DNA of 12,707 nucleotides, from NCBI GenBank assembly GCA_018825335.1, contig JAHJEW010000096.1:1-12707 (forward strand). Direction: 5' to 3'. Positions 1 to 5,745 of the stretch are shown here, in pieces. Position 1 is the first letter of the stretch; every line of letters begins with the position of its first letter. The notes under the pieces were generated by a model that was not told the origin of the DNA, searched no databases, and saw only the letters and a list, made by a program, of their open reading frames with translations. The translations under genes and the position numbers were made by a program. The stretch is from Patescibacteria group bacterium (GTDB lineage Bacteria; Patescibacteriota; Gracilibacteria; UBA1369).

Positions 1-162
1 AAAATGCTTTTGAACGCGGGGATTGCGCGTGTTATTGCGAATGATGAGAATGGTATTGCGGTGGAATACAATGTTTTGGAATGGACGGAAAAGTGGTCGA
101 AGGATGACATGATTGAAGATACCCAGAAATATACGGCGAATTATAAAGTATCAAGTACATGA
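1..162 (+). CDS. C-terminal part of a probable deoxycytidylate (dCMP) deaminase
   Basis: Only the last 53 residues are in the window; the frame is open from base 1 and stops with TGA at 160-162. The stretch KMLLNAGIARVI at the left edge resembles the helix just after the second zinc-binding cysteine of dCMP/cytidine deaminase-fold proteins (typical pattern PCxxCxKxxINAGI), and the tail continues with a Trp- and Lys-rich segment as in the ComEB/dCMP deaminase family. The enzyme would convert dCMP to dUMP for thymidylate synthesis, which suits the pyrimidine genes downstream. The catalytic zinc motifs (HxE, PCxxC) lie off the window, so the call rests on the C-terminal tail and context. The stop overlaps the start of the next gene (ATGATGA), which indicates translational coupling. 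Confidence 0.6.
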   Translation, partial: KMLLNAGIARVIANDENGIAVEYNVLEWTEKWSKDDMIEDTQKYTANYKVSST

Positions 163-698
163 TGAATAAGGTTATTGCACTTGTTGGCATGTGTGGGGCG
201 GGTAAGTCTGTTGTAAGCGATTTTTATAAGGAAAGGAATTATGGATATATCCATTTTGGGGCTGTGACCATGGAGGAGGTTAAGAGAAGGGGTATGGAAG
301 TTAATGAGGTTAATGAGAAGATTGTGCGTGAGGGTTTGCGCGCCGAGCATGGAATGGCGGCGTTTGCTATTTTGAATTTGCCAAAGATTGAATCGGCACT
401 TGAAAATGGAAATGTTATTGTGGATGGCCTTTATAGTTGGGCGGAGTATAAGGTTTTGAAAGATAAGTTTGATGATAGTTTGATTGTGCTGGCGGTTTTT
501 GCCTCGCGCGGTCTGCGATACAAGCGGCTTGCGGAGAGAAATGTTAGGCCTCTTACGGAGGAGCAGGCGCGGGGTCGCGATTACGCGGAGATTGAAAATA
601 TTGAAAAGGGCGGACCGATTGCCATGGCGGATTATACTGTTGTGAACGATGGGAATTTGGAGGATTTAAGGGATAAGTTGGAATCGTTAATTTATTAG
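159..698 (+). CDS. P-loop kinase-like NTPase (dephospho-CoA kinase / nucleotide kinase-like fold)
   Basis: This is a 179-residue soluble protein. A Walker A motif GMCGAGKS at residues 10-17 follows a hydrophobic strand (NKVIALV), the layout of the AAA_18/CoaE/nucleoside-monophosphate kinase superfamily. A hydrophobic strand ending in DG (NVIVDGLYSW, about residues 85-94) fits the Walker B position, and the Arg-rich stretch RGLRYKRLAERNVRP (about 117-131) fits a lid that grips phosphates. Similar short proteins occur as UPF0200-like kinases. The substrate cannot be read from the sequence. Lying between a dCMP deaminase and pyrC, it could be a nucleotide kinase, but dephospho-CoA kinase is also possible. 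Two ATGs in tandem (159 and 162) could each be the start; both overlap the upstream stop. The gene ends 3 bases before pyrC. Confidence 0.75.
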   Translation: MMNKVIALVGMCGAGKSVVSDFYKERNYGYIHFGAVTMEEVKRRGMEVNEVNEKIVREGLRAEHGMAAFAILNLPKIESALENGNVIVDGLYSWAEYKVLKDKFDDSLIVLAVFASRGLRYKRLAERNVRPLTEEQARGRDYAEIENIEKGGPIAMADYTVVNDGNLEDLRDKLESLIY

Positions 699-701
699 GC
701 G

Positions 702-2033
702 ATGAAAGAATTTGCGCTTATTAACGGGAAAATCGTTACTCATGAAAAGGTTTTTGATGGGACTGTTTTTGTGAAGGATGGGAAGATAGATTGTATTAAA
801 GAGGGGCACGATGATGCCGGTGATATTGAAAAGGTGGATGTTTCCGGAAAGCATATTTTTCCCGGGTTGATTGATGTCCATGTGCATTTTAGGACTCCGG
901 GTGGAACGGATAAGGAGGATTGGACGCATGGTAGTAAGGCGGCTTTGGCGGGTGGGGTGACGACGGTTTTGGATATGCCGAACAATGATCCTCCGGTTGT
1001 TAATCAGGAAAGTTTGGAGGCTAAGCGCGCGCTGGTGAAAGATGAAGCTTTGGTGAATTACGGTTTTTACGCGGGCGCTACCGGGGATAATGTTGGCGAG
1101 ATTGCGGAAATGAAAGGTATAGCGGGAGTGAAAATTTATATGGGAAGTTCAACCGCCGCCTTAGCGGGGTCTTCGACAGGTGGGCTTTTGGTGGACGATT
1201 TGCAGACGCTGGAGAAGTTTATGACGGAAACGGATCATCTTCTTGTGTTGCATGCGGAGAACGAGGCTTGTATTCGTGAATATATGCGGCAGTTCGACGG
1301 GCAGGAAGATCCGGCTGTGCATTCAAAAATTCGCGATCCGCACTGTGCGTATGAGGCGGTTAAGGATGCTTTGCATATGGCCAAGAAATATAGTCGGCGC
1401 ACTCATTTGGCGCATGTTTCTACGGCGGCGGAGCTGGATACTATTAGGAAGTTTAAAGAAGATTATATTACCGCGGAGGTTACGCCTCATCATCTTTTTT
1501 TGACGGATGCGGATTATGCGCAGTATGGGAATTTGATTCGCGTGAATCCTCCGGTGAGGAATCCGGCGGACCAGGTGGCGCTTTGGGAGGCTATAAAAGA
1601 TGGCACGATAGATATGATCGCCACAGACCACGCGCCGCATCTGCTTGCGGAAAAGAACAGGCCGTATTCGCAGGCGCCTTCGGGCGTGCCGGGTGTGCAG
1701 ACTATGTTGCCGCTTATGTTAAACGCGGTTAATGATGGGAGAATAACTTTGGAGAAAGTGGTTGAGCTGACTTCTTATAATCCGGCTATTAAGTTTGGTG
1801 TTTTGGGCAAAGGTTTATTGGAAGCCGGTTATGACGCGGATATTACGATTGTGGATATGGAGCTTAAAGAGCGGATTTGCCATAAGTTTTTGTGGTCCAA
1901 GTGTAACTGGTCGCCTTTTCATAACTGGGTACTTCAAGGGTTCCCCGTCATGACTTACGTTGCCGGAAACTTAATGTACGAATGGCGTGACAGTTTTGGA
2001 GAAGAGATAGGGCAAGAGGTAGATTACGGGTGA
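702..2033 (+). CDS. pyrC: Dihydroorotase
   Basis: This 443-residue amidohydrolase catalyses the reversible cyclisation of N-carbamoyl-L-aspartate to dihydroorotate, the third step of UMP synthesis. The metal site is visible: DVHVHFR at 58-64 gives the HxH pair, then GVKIYMGSS (142-150), His184 in VLHAEN, His238 in HLAHVST and Asp309 in ATDHAPH. MPNNDPP (92-98) is the substrate loop typical of class I (PyrC/AllB-type) dihydroorotases. Length and motif order fit the family. Allantoinase or dihydropyrimidinase is an alternative for this superfamily, but the flanking pyr genes favour PyrC. It follows the kinase with a 3-base gap, so they are probably co-transcribed. Codons are G/T-rich at third positions, as in pyrD, pyrK and pyrE. 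Downstream the operon is broken by genes on the other strand. Confidence 0.92.
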   Translation: MKEFALINGKIVTHEKVFDGTVFVKDGKIDCIKEGHDDAGDIEKVDVSGKHIFPGLIDVHVHFRTPGGTDKEDWTHGSKAALAGGVTTVLDMPNNDPPVVNQESLEAKRALVKDEALVNYGFYAGATGDNVGEIAEMKGIAGVKIYMGSSTAALAGSSTGGLLVDDLQTLEKFMTETDHLLVLHAENEACIREYMRQFDGQEDPAVHSKIRDPHCAYEAVKDALHMAKKYSRRTHLAHVSTAAELDTIRKFKEDYITAEVTPHHLFLTDADYAQYGNLIRVNPPVRNPADQVALWEAIKDGTIDMIATDHAPHLLAEKNRPYSQAPSGVPGVQTMLPLMLNAVNDGRITLEKVVELTSYNPAIKFGVLGKGLLEAGYDADITIVDMELKERICHKFLWSKCNWSPFHNWVLQGFPVMTYVAGNLMYEWRDSFGEEIGQEVDYG

Positions 2034-2064
2034 TTCGTGCTAAGGCGCACGCGGGTGTTGGTTT

Positions 2065-3030
2065 TTAAATCCCTTCTACTTTGTGTAGGAGTTTCTTCTT
2101 ATTTAAGAACCTGTCGATACTTTCGAAAGATTCGTCGTACATTGTTTTCATTGAATCGTCTGCGTAAAAAGCAATATGTGGTGTCGCGATGACATTTTTT
2201 ATATGTATAAGATCTTTGCTTTGGGCAATGTTTTGTTCATGTTCCAGGACATCCAGGAGGGCGTATGCAATTTTGCCGGTTTTTAGTCCTTTTACGAAGG
2301 CTTTTGTGTCTATGAGTCCTCCTCTTGCTGTGTTGACGATTATTACTTCTTTTTTCATTTTGCTAATACTCTTGCTGTTAATCATGTGCTCAGTAGAGGG
2401 TAATAGTGGGCAATGAAGAGAAATAATATCCGATTTCTTCCAGATTGCGTCTAATGAAACGTACTTAAATTTATTTTCACGGGCGGCTTTTCTGTCTTTG
2501 ATGGGGGAGAATGCTATTACGTTCATAAGAAATCCAAGGCTGGCGATTCTGGCTACGTTGTTACCTATTTTCCCAGTGCCAATAATGCCCAGGGTTTTTC
2601 CCTTTAATGTTATGCCTCTAAGTCCTCGGAATTGGAATTTATGTGTGTCTTCTACTCGTTTATCCGCTTCGGAGACGTGTCTTAGTCCTGCAAGAAGAAG
2701 GGCGAAAACGTGTTCAGCTATAACGTGAGCTCCGTAGTCGGGGACGTTGCAAACCAGTATGTTTTTTTCTTGTGCCGCTTTTAGGTCTATATGGTCGTAA
2801 CCCACGCTTCTGGTTACGATTATTTTTAGATTTGGTAGACCTTCTATGACTTTTCTTGTGATTTTACTGTAGATAAAAACGGATAAGATTTCCGTGTCTT
2901 TGCATTGTTTAATGATCTGGTTTTCGGTGAGTGTGCCGGGGATTATGGTTGTTTTTGGGAATTTCTTGGTGATTTTTCTTTTATCTTCCGGTTCTACTTC
3001 CAAGAATGTTATTTGTGCTTTGGTTTTCAT
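2065..3030 (-). CDS. D-isomer-specific 2-hydroxyacid dehydrogenase
   Basis: This 321-residue NAD-dependent dehydrogenase of the D-lactate/phosphoglycerate dehydrogenase family interconverts a 2-keto acid and a D-2-hydroxy acid. The N-terminal and C-terminal parts form the catalytic domain and the middle forms the Rossmann domain. Residues seen: SVGYDHID (75-82) in the first catalytic segment, the dinucleotide motif GTGKIG (151-156), Arg236 in NTARGG, Glu265 in DVLEHE and His285 in TPHIAF, which together are the Arg-Glu-His catalytic set. The exact substrate is not clear; D-lactate dehydrogenase is a reasonable guess because of the DVLEHE segment. Its ATG overlaps the stop of the upstream hepT by 4 bases, so it is the third gene of a mntA-hepT-dehydrogenase operon, an odd partner for a toxin-antitoxin pair. 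It ends 31 bases from pyrC, facing it. Confidence 0.9.
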   Translation of the reverse strand: MKTKAQITFLEVEPEDKRKITKKFPKTTIIPGTLTENQIIKQCKDTEILSVFIYSKITRKVIEGLPNLKIIVTRSVGYDHIDLKAAQEKNILVCNVPDYGAHVIAEHVFALLLAGLRHVSEADKRVEDTHKFQFRGLRGITLKGKTLGIIGTGKIGNNVARIASLGFLMNVIAFSPIKDRKAARENKFKYVSLDAIWKKSDIISLHCPLLPSTEHMINSKSISKMKKEVIIVNTARGGLIDTKAFVKGLKTGKIAYALLDVLEHEQNIAQSKDLIHIKNVIATPHIAFYADDSMKTMYDESFESIDRFLNKKKLLHKVEGI

Positions 3031-3365
3031 GTAGCTTTCTTAATCTTTTTAAGTTTTTTCTTTAGCTCCGGCAGATCTTTGCGGACGGTGTTCCATACCT
3101 GTAAGATATCAACTCCAAAGTAATCGTGGATAAGAATATCACGCATTCCGGCAATTTTCTTCCATGCAATATCATTGAATTTTTTCTTAAAACTAGCGGG
3201 TAAATTTTTTACAGCTTCGCCTATAATTTCAAGCCTGCGTAAAACCGAATCCTGAATTTGCTGATTCGCAAAAAAAGCTTTTTGATCGTGTGGTTCAATG
3301 TATTGCTCTATGAAGGCAATGGATTCAAGTATATGTTCAATAAAAATTTCAGGGTCTTTTTTCAT
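3027..3365 (-). CDS. hepT: HepT-like toxin (DUF86), type VII toxin-antitoxin
   Basis: This is a small, all-helical 112-residue protein. The HEPN-type active motif R-x4-H-x-Y is intact as RDILIHDY at residues 75-82 (Arg75, His80, Tyr82). In known systems HepT is an RNase-like toxin and its motif tyrosine is AMPylated by the partner MntA, which neutralises it. The N-terminal LRRLEIIGEAVKNLP (42-56) is also typical of DUF86 proteins. The gene overlaps both neighbours by 4 bases: the upstream mntA stop (3362-3365) and the downstream dehydrogenase start (3027-3030). This points to a single transcript with translational coupling. The C-terminus is very Lys-rich. With motif and partner both intact the pair looks functional; whether it acts in genome stabilisation or phage defence cannot be told. 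Confidence 0.9.
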   Translation of the reverse strand: MKKDPEIFIEHILESIAFIEQYIEPHDQKAFFANQQIQDSVLRRLEIIGEAVKNLPASFKKKFNDIAWKKIAGMRDILIHDYFGVDILQVWNTVRKDLPELKKKLKKIKKAT

Positions 3366-3643
3366 AAAAGATCAACTGCATCAGATTCAATGTATTTTTT
3401 TAGACGTGGATGAACGGCTCTGAATGTTAAAAGGTCAACTTTTTTGTTGAGTTTTTTTTCAAGCTGTTCATTTAATTCAACCATATCAAAAAGCGTTGAA
3501 GAGGGTTTCATTTCAACGAGTATATCTATGTCACTGTTGCGTTTTTCTTCTCCCCTTGCAAAAGAGCCGAATAATTGAGCTTTCTTAACGCCCGCTTTTT
3601 TAAGGACAGGGCGAATTTTCATTTTAATAATACGAATATCCAT
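3362..3643 (-). CDS. mntA: MntA-like minimal nucleotidyltransferase antitoxin
   Basis: This 93-residue protein belongs to the minimal nucleotidyltransferase family. The catalytic signature GS-x10-D-x-D is complete: Gly26-Ser27 in LFGSFARG, Asp38 and Asp40 in SDIDILV, and a third acidic residue, Asp70, in KVDLL. Family members paired with HepT transfer AMP to the toxin tyrosine, so MntA is the antitoxin of a type VII system. It is the first gene of the - strand operon and its stop overlaps the hepT ATG by 4 bases. A second in-frame ATG at residue 8 (base 3622) is a possible alternative start that leaves the fold intact. The 130-base gap to the divergent DGR target gene must hold its promoter; I found no convincing -35/-10 pair for it. 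Confidence 0.9.
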   Translation of the reverse strand: MDIRIIKMKIRPVLKKAGVKKAQLFGSFARGEEKRNSDIDILVEMKPSSTLFDMVELNEQLEKKLNKKVDLLTFRAVHPRLKKYIESDAVDLL

Positions 3644-3711
3644 ATTTGTAGCATTACAGTTTTTCTAATTTTATTCTATCATTTATCTTAGCTTCCTCAT
3701 ACGAGGCACTC
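3644..3711. other. Divergent intergenic region between mntA and the DGR target gene
   Basis: This AT-rich spacer must contain the start signals of the leftward mntA operon. A short interrupted inverted repeat CCTC-ATAC-GAGG (about 3697-3708) lies immediately before the -35 box of the rightward promoter. It might be an operator shared by both directions, but four paired bases are weak evidence. I see no small ORF or RNA gene here. Confidence 0.3.
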
Positions 3712-3740
3712 TTGACAGAATGATAAAATATTGTTAAAAT
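3712..3740 (+). promoter_or_regulatory. Consensus sigma-70 type promoter for the DGR target gene
   Basis: A perfect -35 box TTGACA (3712-3717) and a -10 box TAAAAT (3735-3740) are separated by exactly 17 bases. Transcription would start near 3747, leaving a leader of about 27 bases before the ATG at 3774. It is the best promoter match in the window and suggests that the diversified protein is made at a high level. The leader has an A-run directly before the ATG and no Shine-Dalgarno site. Confidence 0.8.
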
Positions 3741-3773
3741 TAGGGTAGATTAATTTATTTTATTAAAAAAAAC

Positions 3774-4931
3774 ATGCCAAATACACCTCAAACTTCCGAA
3801 ATCCTTGGTCAGAATCCCGATCCGGCTAAACTTTTGCAGAATCTGGAAGCTCTCGATACCGACCAGAAGAAATTCAACCTTCTCCGTAATATATTTGTTG
3901 AAGAGGCGGATGTGAATGAATACATACAGTATCTTGATACCGATGAAGATATTGATCTTACGCGTAGGCAATTAACGGGCCTGAAAAGCACTCTGGAGGG
4001 GTTTAAGGTTTATTTGAAGCAATATCTACAGCAAACCGGAGAGAGAATCGGCAGGTTTGATGAAAGACTGGCGGAGGGCGTAAAGTCCTTTGCTAATCCT
4101 GAAGCAACACCCGAAGAATTGGAAGGTATAGGTAAAACTCGCCGCAGAGTTGCCCAGGCTATGCAAATCGCCAACATCCCCCGCGGCGCAAAGGGCAAAA
4201 GTTTAAGGGAAGTAACACAAAAAGGTCCGGTTTCGGGTATTGAATCAAGTAAAGAACAGGCCGGGCTTTTGAAAAATCTGGAAGCGCAATATCCAACCAT
4301 GCAGGCTACATTTGAACGTTACGAAATTTTCACCAAAGGCATGCCAACTTGGGAACAGGTCAAGAAAGGTCTCACGCCCGAAGTTCTTGATAAGGCTTTA
4401 AAATTGGCAGAACCCACTCTGCTTTTGATTCCGCCTACCACCCGTCTCTCGAAGGTTGTAGCCATCAATAAACATCCGGCGAAAGGCCAAAAGTTTGATA
4501 CTTACACCCATGAACTTGAAAATAACGACCTTTGGAACGGTGGAAAATCCAAGACCGAAAATAAATGGCAGGTTTCAATCGTTGAAGGTATCCAGAATGT
4601 TGCCCAGGATGAACAGATTTATAACGGCGAGAGAAACAACTATGAAATGAGCAGACTGTGGGTGAAAAAGTATGAAGACCGGGGCTTGGATGTTATGAAT
4701 GATGCTGGCGCCTATTTGACTTTAATGATGAAAGGTTTAGTAGAAGGCAAACCTATTGATTCGCAAACTTTCACGGCTTTAAACGGCAAAAACTTGACAG
4801 AAACCTCGTTTGTTGCGGTCGGTGTTTGGTCCGATGTTCAGGTCCGCCTGACCGGCGATTATCCTGATAGTGTCGGCGATAGTCTCCGTTTGCGCGGCTC
4901 GGTGGGGGTAGATGTGCCTGAAACGACTTAG
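3774..4931 (+). CDS. DGR target protein with C-terminal diversified C-type-lectin-like domain
   Basis: This 385-residue protein has a last part overwritten from the template repeat. Residues about 344-380 are the variable region, ending in the near-invariant LRLRGSVGVDV segment. Residues about 187-343 (from KGMPTWEQVKKGL through KWQVSIVEGIQN and GLVEGKPID) look like the conserved scaffold found ahead of such lectin-fold variable regions in candidate-phyla DGR targets. This match is from memory of the family. Residues 1-185 are hydrophilic and probably helical, with no fold I recognise. I see no signal peptide, lipobox or membrane segment, so unless exported by an unusual route it is cytoplasmic. 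The variable fold should bind a ligand or protein partner that changes with VR sequence. Codon use (GAA, AAA, ATC, CTT) differs from the G/T-rich pyr genes around it, consistent with separate acquisition. The ATG at 3774 sits at the right distance from a strong promoter. Confidence 0.9.
   Translation: MPNTPQTSEILGQNPDPAKLLQNLEALDTDQKKFNLLRNIFVEEADVNEYIQYLDTDEDIDLTRRQLTGLKSTLEGFKVYLKQYLQQTGERIGRFDERLAEGVKSFANPEATPEELEGIGKTRRRVAQAMQIANIPRGAKGKSLREVTQKGPVSGIESSKEQAGLLKNLEAQYPTMQATFERYEIFTKGMPTWEQVKKGLTPEVLDKALKLAEPTLLLIPPTTRLSKVVAINKHPAKGQKFDTYTHELENNDLWNGGKSKTENKWQVSIVEGIQNVAQDEQIYNGERNNYEMSRLWVKKYEDRGLDVMNDAGAYLTLMMKGLVEGKPIDSQTFTALNGKNLTETSFVAVGVWSDVQVRLTGDYPDSVGDSLRLRGSVGVDVPETT
4801..4909 (+). 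repeat. DGR variable repeat (VR) at the 3' end of the target gene
   Basis: These 109 bases align without gaps to the template repeat at 5289-5397. There are 23 differences, and all 23 are at positions where the template has A (13 A to G, 7 A to T, 3 A to C); no other template base is altered. All 13 AAY asparagine codons of the template are changed, giving Phe, Val, Val, Ser, Asp, Arg, Thr, Gly, Tyr, Ser, Gly, Asp and Ser in order. One Asp became Val, one Arg became Gly, and one change is silent. The A-free block CTCCGTTTGCGCGGCTCGG (4884-4902) is identical in both copies. Just past 4909 the copies differ at two template T positions and then agree again over ATGTGC (4912-4917), as expected for the initiation-of-homing region. 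Confidence 0.97.
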
Positions 4932-4953
4932 CCTTTAATTCTTGATTTTCCTT

Positions 4954-4975
4954 TGGCCCCGCCGCAGCGGGGCCA
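4954..4975. promoter_or_regulatory. GC-rich hairpin after the VR: DGR target-recognition hairpin and/or terminator
   Basis: GGCCCCGC (4955-4962) and GCGGGGCC (4967-4974) form a perfect 8-bp stem with the 4-base loop CGCA, plus a flanking T-A pair. It starts 45 bases after the VR and 23 bases after the stop codon. In the Bordetella phage DGR a hairpin with an 8-bp stem and 4-base loop just downstream of the VR raises homing efficiency; the same geometry here supports that role. The T-rich stretch after it (from 4976) also fits a rho-independent terminator of the target gene. Both functions may coexist. Confidence 0.75.
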
Positions 4976-5288
4976 TTTCTTTATCTTTATTTTTTTTATA
5001 AAAAATTTTATGATGCAGTCATACGGTGAATAGTCACTCGATGTTGCTGTGCAAACAGCGCTGCGGGCTACCGTACATTTCTTCTACCGTCAAAAAAGCT
5101 TGGCGTTCAGCGTACCATCTTTATGGCAAGCGCTTCGAAGGAGCTTGGTAGCAAGATACGAGCATTGAAAAAGCACATCTGCCCTCACGTTTGAGCCAGG
5201 CTTGGCTCCAAAAGAAGGAGCTGAAAAAGCAAACCAATGCGGATGGTGCGGTTGCGACTGCATTCATCTTTACGGATAAGGCTGGTCA
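4976..5288 (+). other. Non-coding leader of the template repeat, probably structured RNA
   Basis: No convincing gene lies in these 313 bases. After a T/A-rich stretch there is a possible promoter for the TR transcript (TATGAT at 5009-5014 with a poor -35, TTTATT, 17 bases upstream). Several short hairpins follow: GCTGT/ACAGC with a GCAA (GNRA) tetraloop at 5046-5059, a stem around the CAAGC and GCTTG arms near 5129-5150, and a bulged hairpin with GAGCCA/TGGCTC arms at 5193-5208. CTACCGT occurs twice between about 5067 and 5091. A DGR template RNA needs sequence around the repeat, so this may be its 5' part or a separate small RNA. The ends are not defined by the sequence. Confidence 0.4.
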
Positions 5289-5397
5289 AAACCTCGAATG
5301 TTGCGAACGGTAATTGGAACAATGATCAGGTCAACCTGAACAACGATAATCCTGATAATGTCAACAATAATCTCCGTTTGCGCGGCTCGGTAAGGGT
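5289..5397 (+). repeat. DGR template repeat (TR)
   Basis: This is the master copy for the variable repeat at 4801-4909. Read in the target frame it is asparagine-rich (VANGNWNNDQVNLNNDNPDN), because AAY codons let adenine mutagenesis reach many residues without making stops. Of 35 adenines, 23 are substituted in the VR. Its RNA is read by the reverse transcriptase, with errors at A, into cDNA that replaces the VR. It lies 357 bases beyond the target stop, upstream of the RT on the same strand. The 3' end is directly followed by the stop codon of the opposite-strand avd gene (5398-5400), so the functional RNA beyond the repeat must be antisense to avd. A short + strand frame (5237-5470) crosses the TR but is not thought to be a protein. 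Confidence 0.96.
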
Positions 5398-5745
5398 TTA
5401 TGTGCTTTGTGCTGCCTTCAGCCAGCCTCCAAGCATTCTTCCAATTTCTTGCAGCTTGGGTTCGAGCTGAAAGATTTTTGTTTCGTTGACCAGTTTTAAT
5501 TCGAGATAGAGGCGCAATTTTAACATACATATTTCGAGCTTTCCAACAGCTTTTAGCAGATAACCGGGCTTGAGCGGCTTTGGCGCGCTCTTTGCCATCA
5601 CCAGAATTTCCATGAAATCAAGAATGGAATTTTCCAAACTGATTCCGAGCGAATGCCGCCAGCGCTTTTCCAGTTTGGCATCAATGTCTATAATGGCTTT
5701 GTAGACTTCATAAGTTTTATTGATGATCGGGAGTGATGTATCCAT
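5398..5745 (-). CDS. avd: Avd-like DGR accessory protein (four-helix bundle), antisense to the TR-RT spacer
   Basis: This 115-residue helical, basic protein has the C-terminal signature EIGRMLGGWLK (residues 100-110), characteristic of the Avd/four-helix-bundle family of DGR accessory proteins. The N-terminus (LPIINKTYEVYKAI, 5-18) and the LGISLENSILDFMEIL segment (33-48) also fit. In the Bordetella phage system Avd forms a pentamer that binds the RT and the template RNA and is essential for cDNA synthesis. Here the gene runs leftward, opposite to target, TR and RT. Its stop codon abuts the last base of the TR, and its ATG at 5745 lies inside the start region of the RT. No Shine-Dalgarno site or clear promoter is seen upstream, so its promoter would lie within the RT coding sequence. 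Confidence 0.88.
   Translation of the reverse strand: MDTSLPIINKTYEVYKAIIDIDAKLEKRWRHSLGISLENSILDFMEILVMAKSAPKPLKPGYLLKAVGKLEICMLKLRLYLELKLVNETKIFQLEPKLQEIGRMLGGWLKAAQST

Noticed and set aside
2034..2064. Terminator after pyrC (CGTGC/GCACG stem)
   Set aside because: Only a 5-bp stem with the T-run about 10 bases away; too weak to list.
5152..5313. Another + strand frame with a protein-like look (KELKKQTNADGAVATAFIF) just before the TR
   Set aside because: It has no start with a ribosome site, ends in a stop inside the TR and is out of frame with the TR reading. A decayed upstream gene is possible but not supported.
5237..5470. Short + strand frame crossing the template repeat
   Set aside because: It includes the TR in the target reading frame, which is expected from the repeat itself. 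The flanks show no protein-like pattern and the downstream part is the complement of avd.
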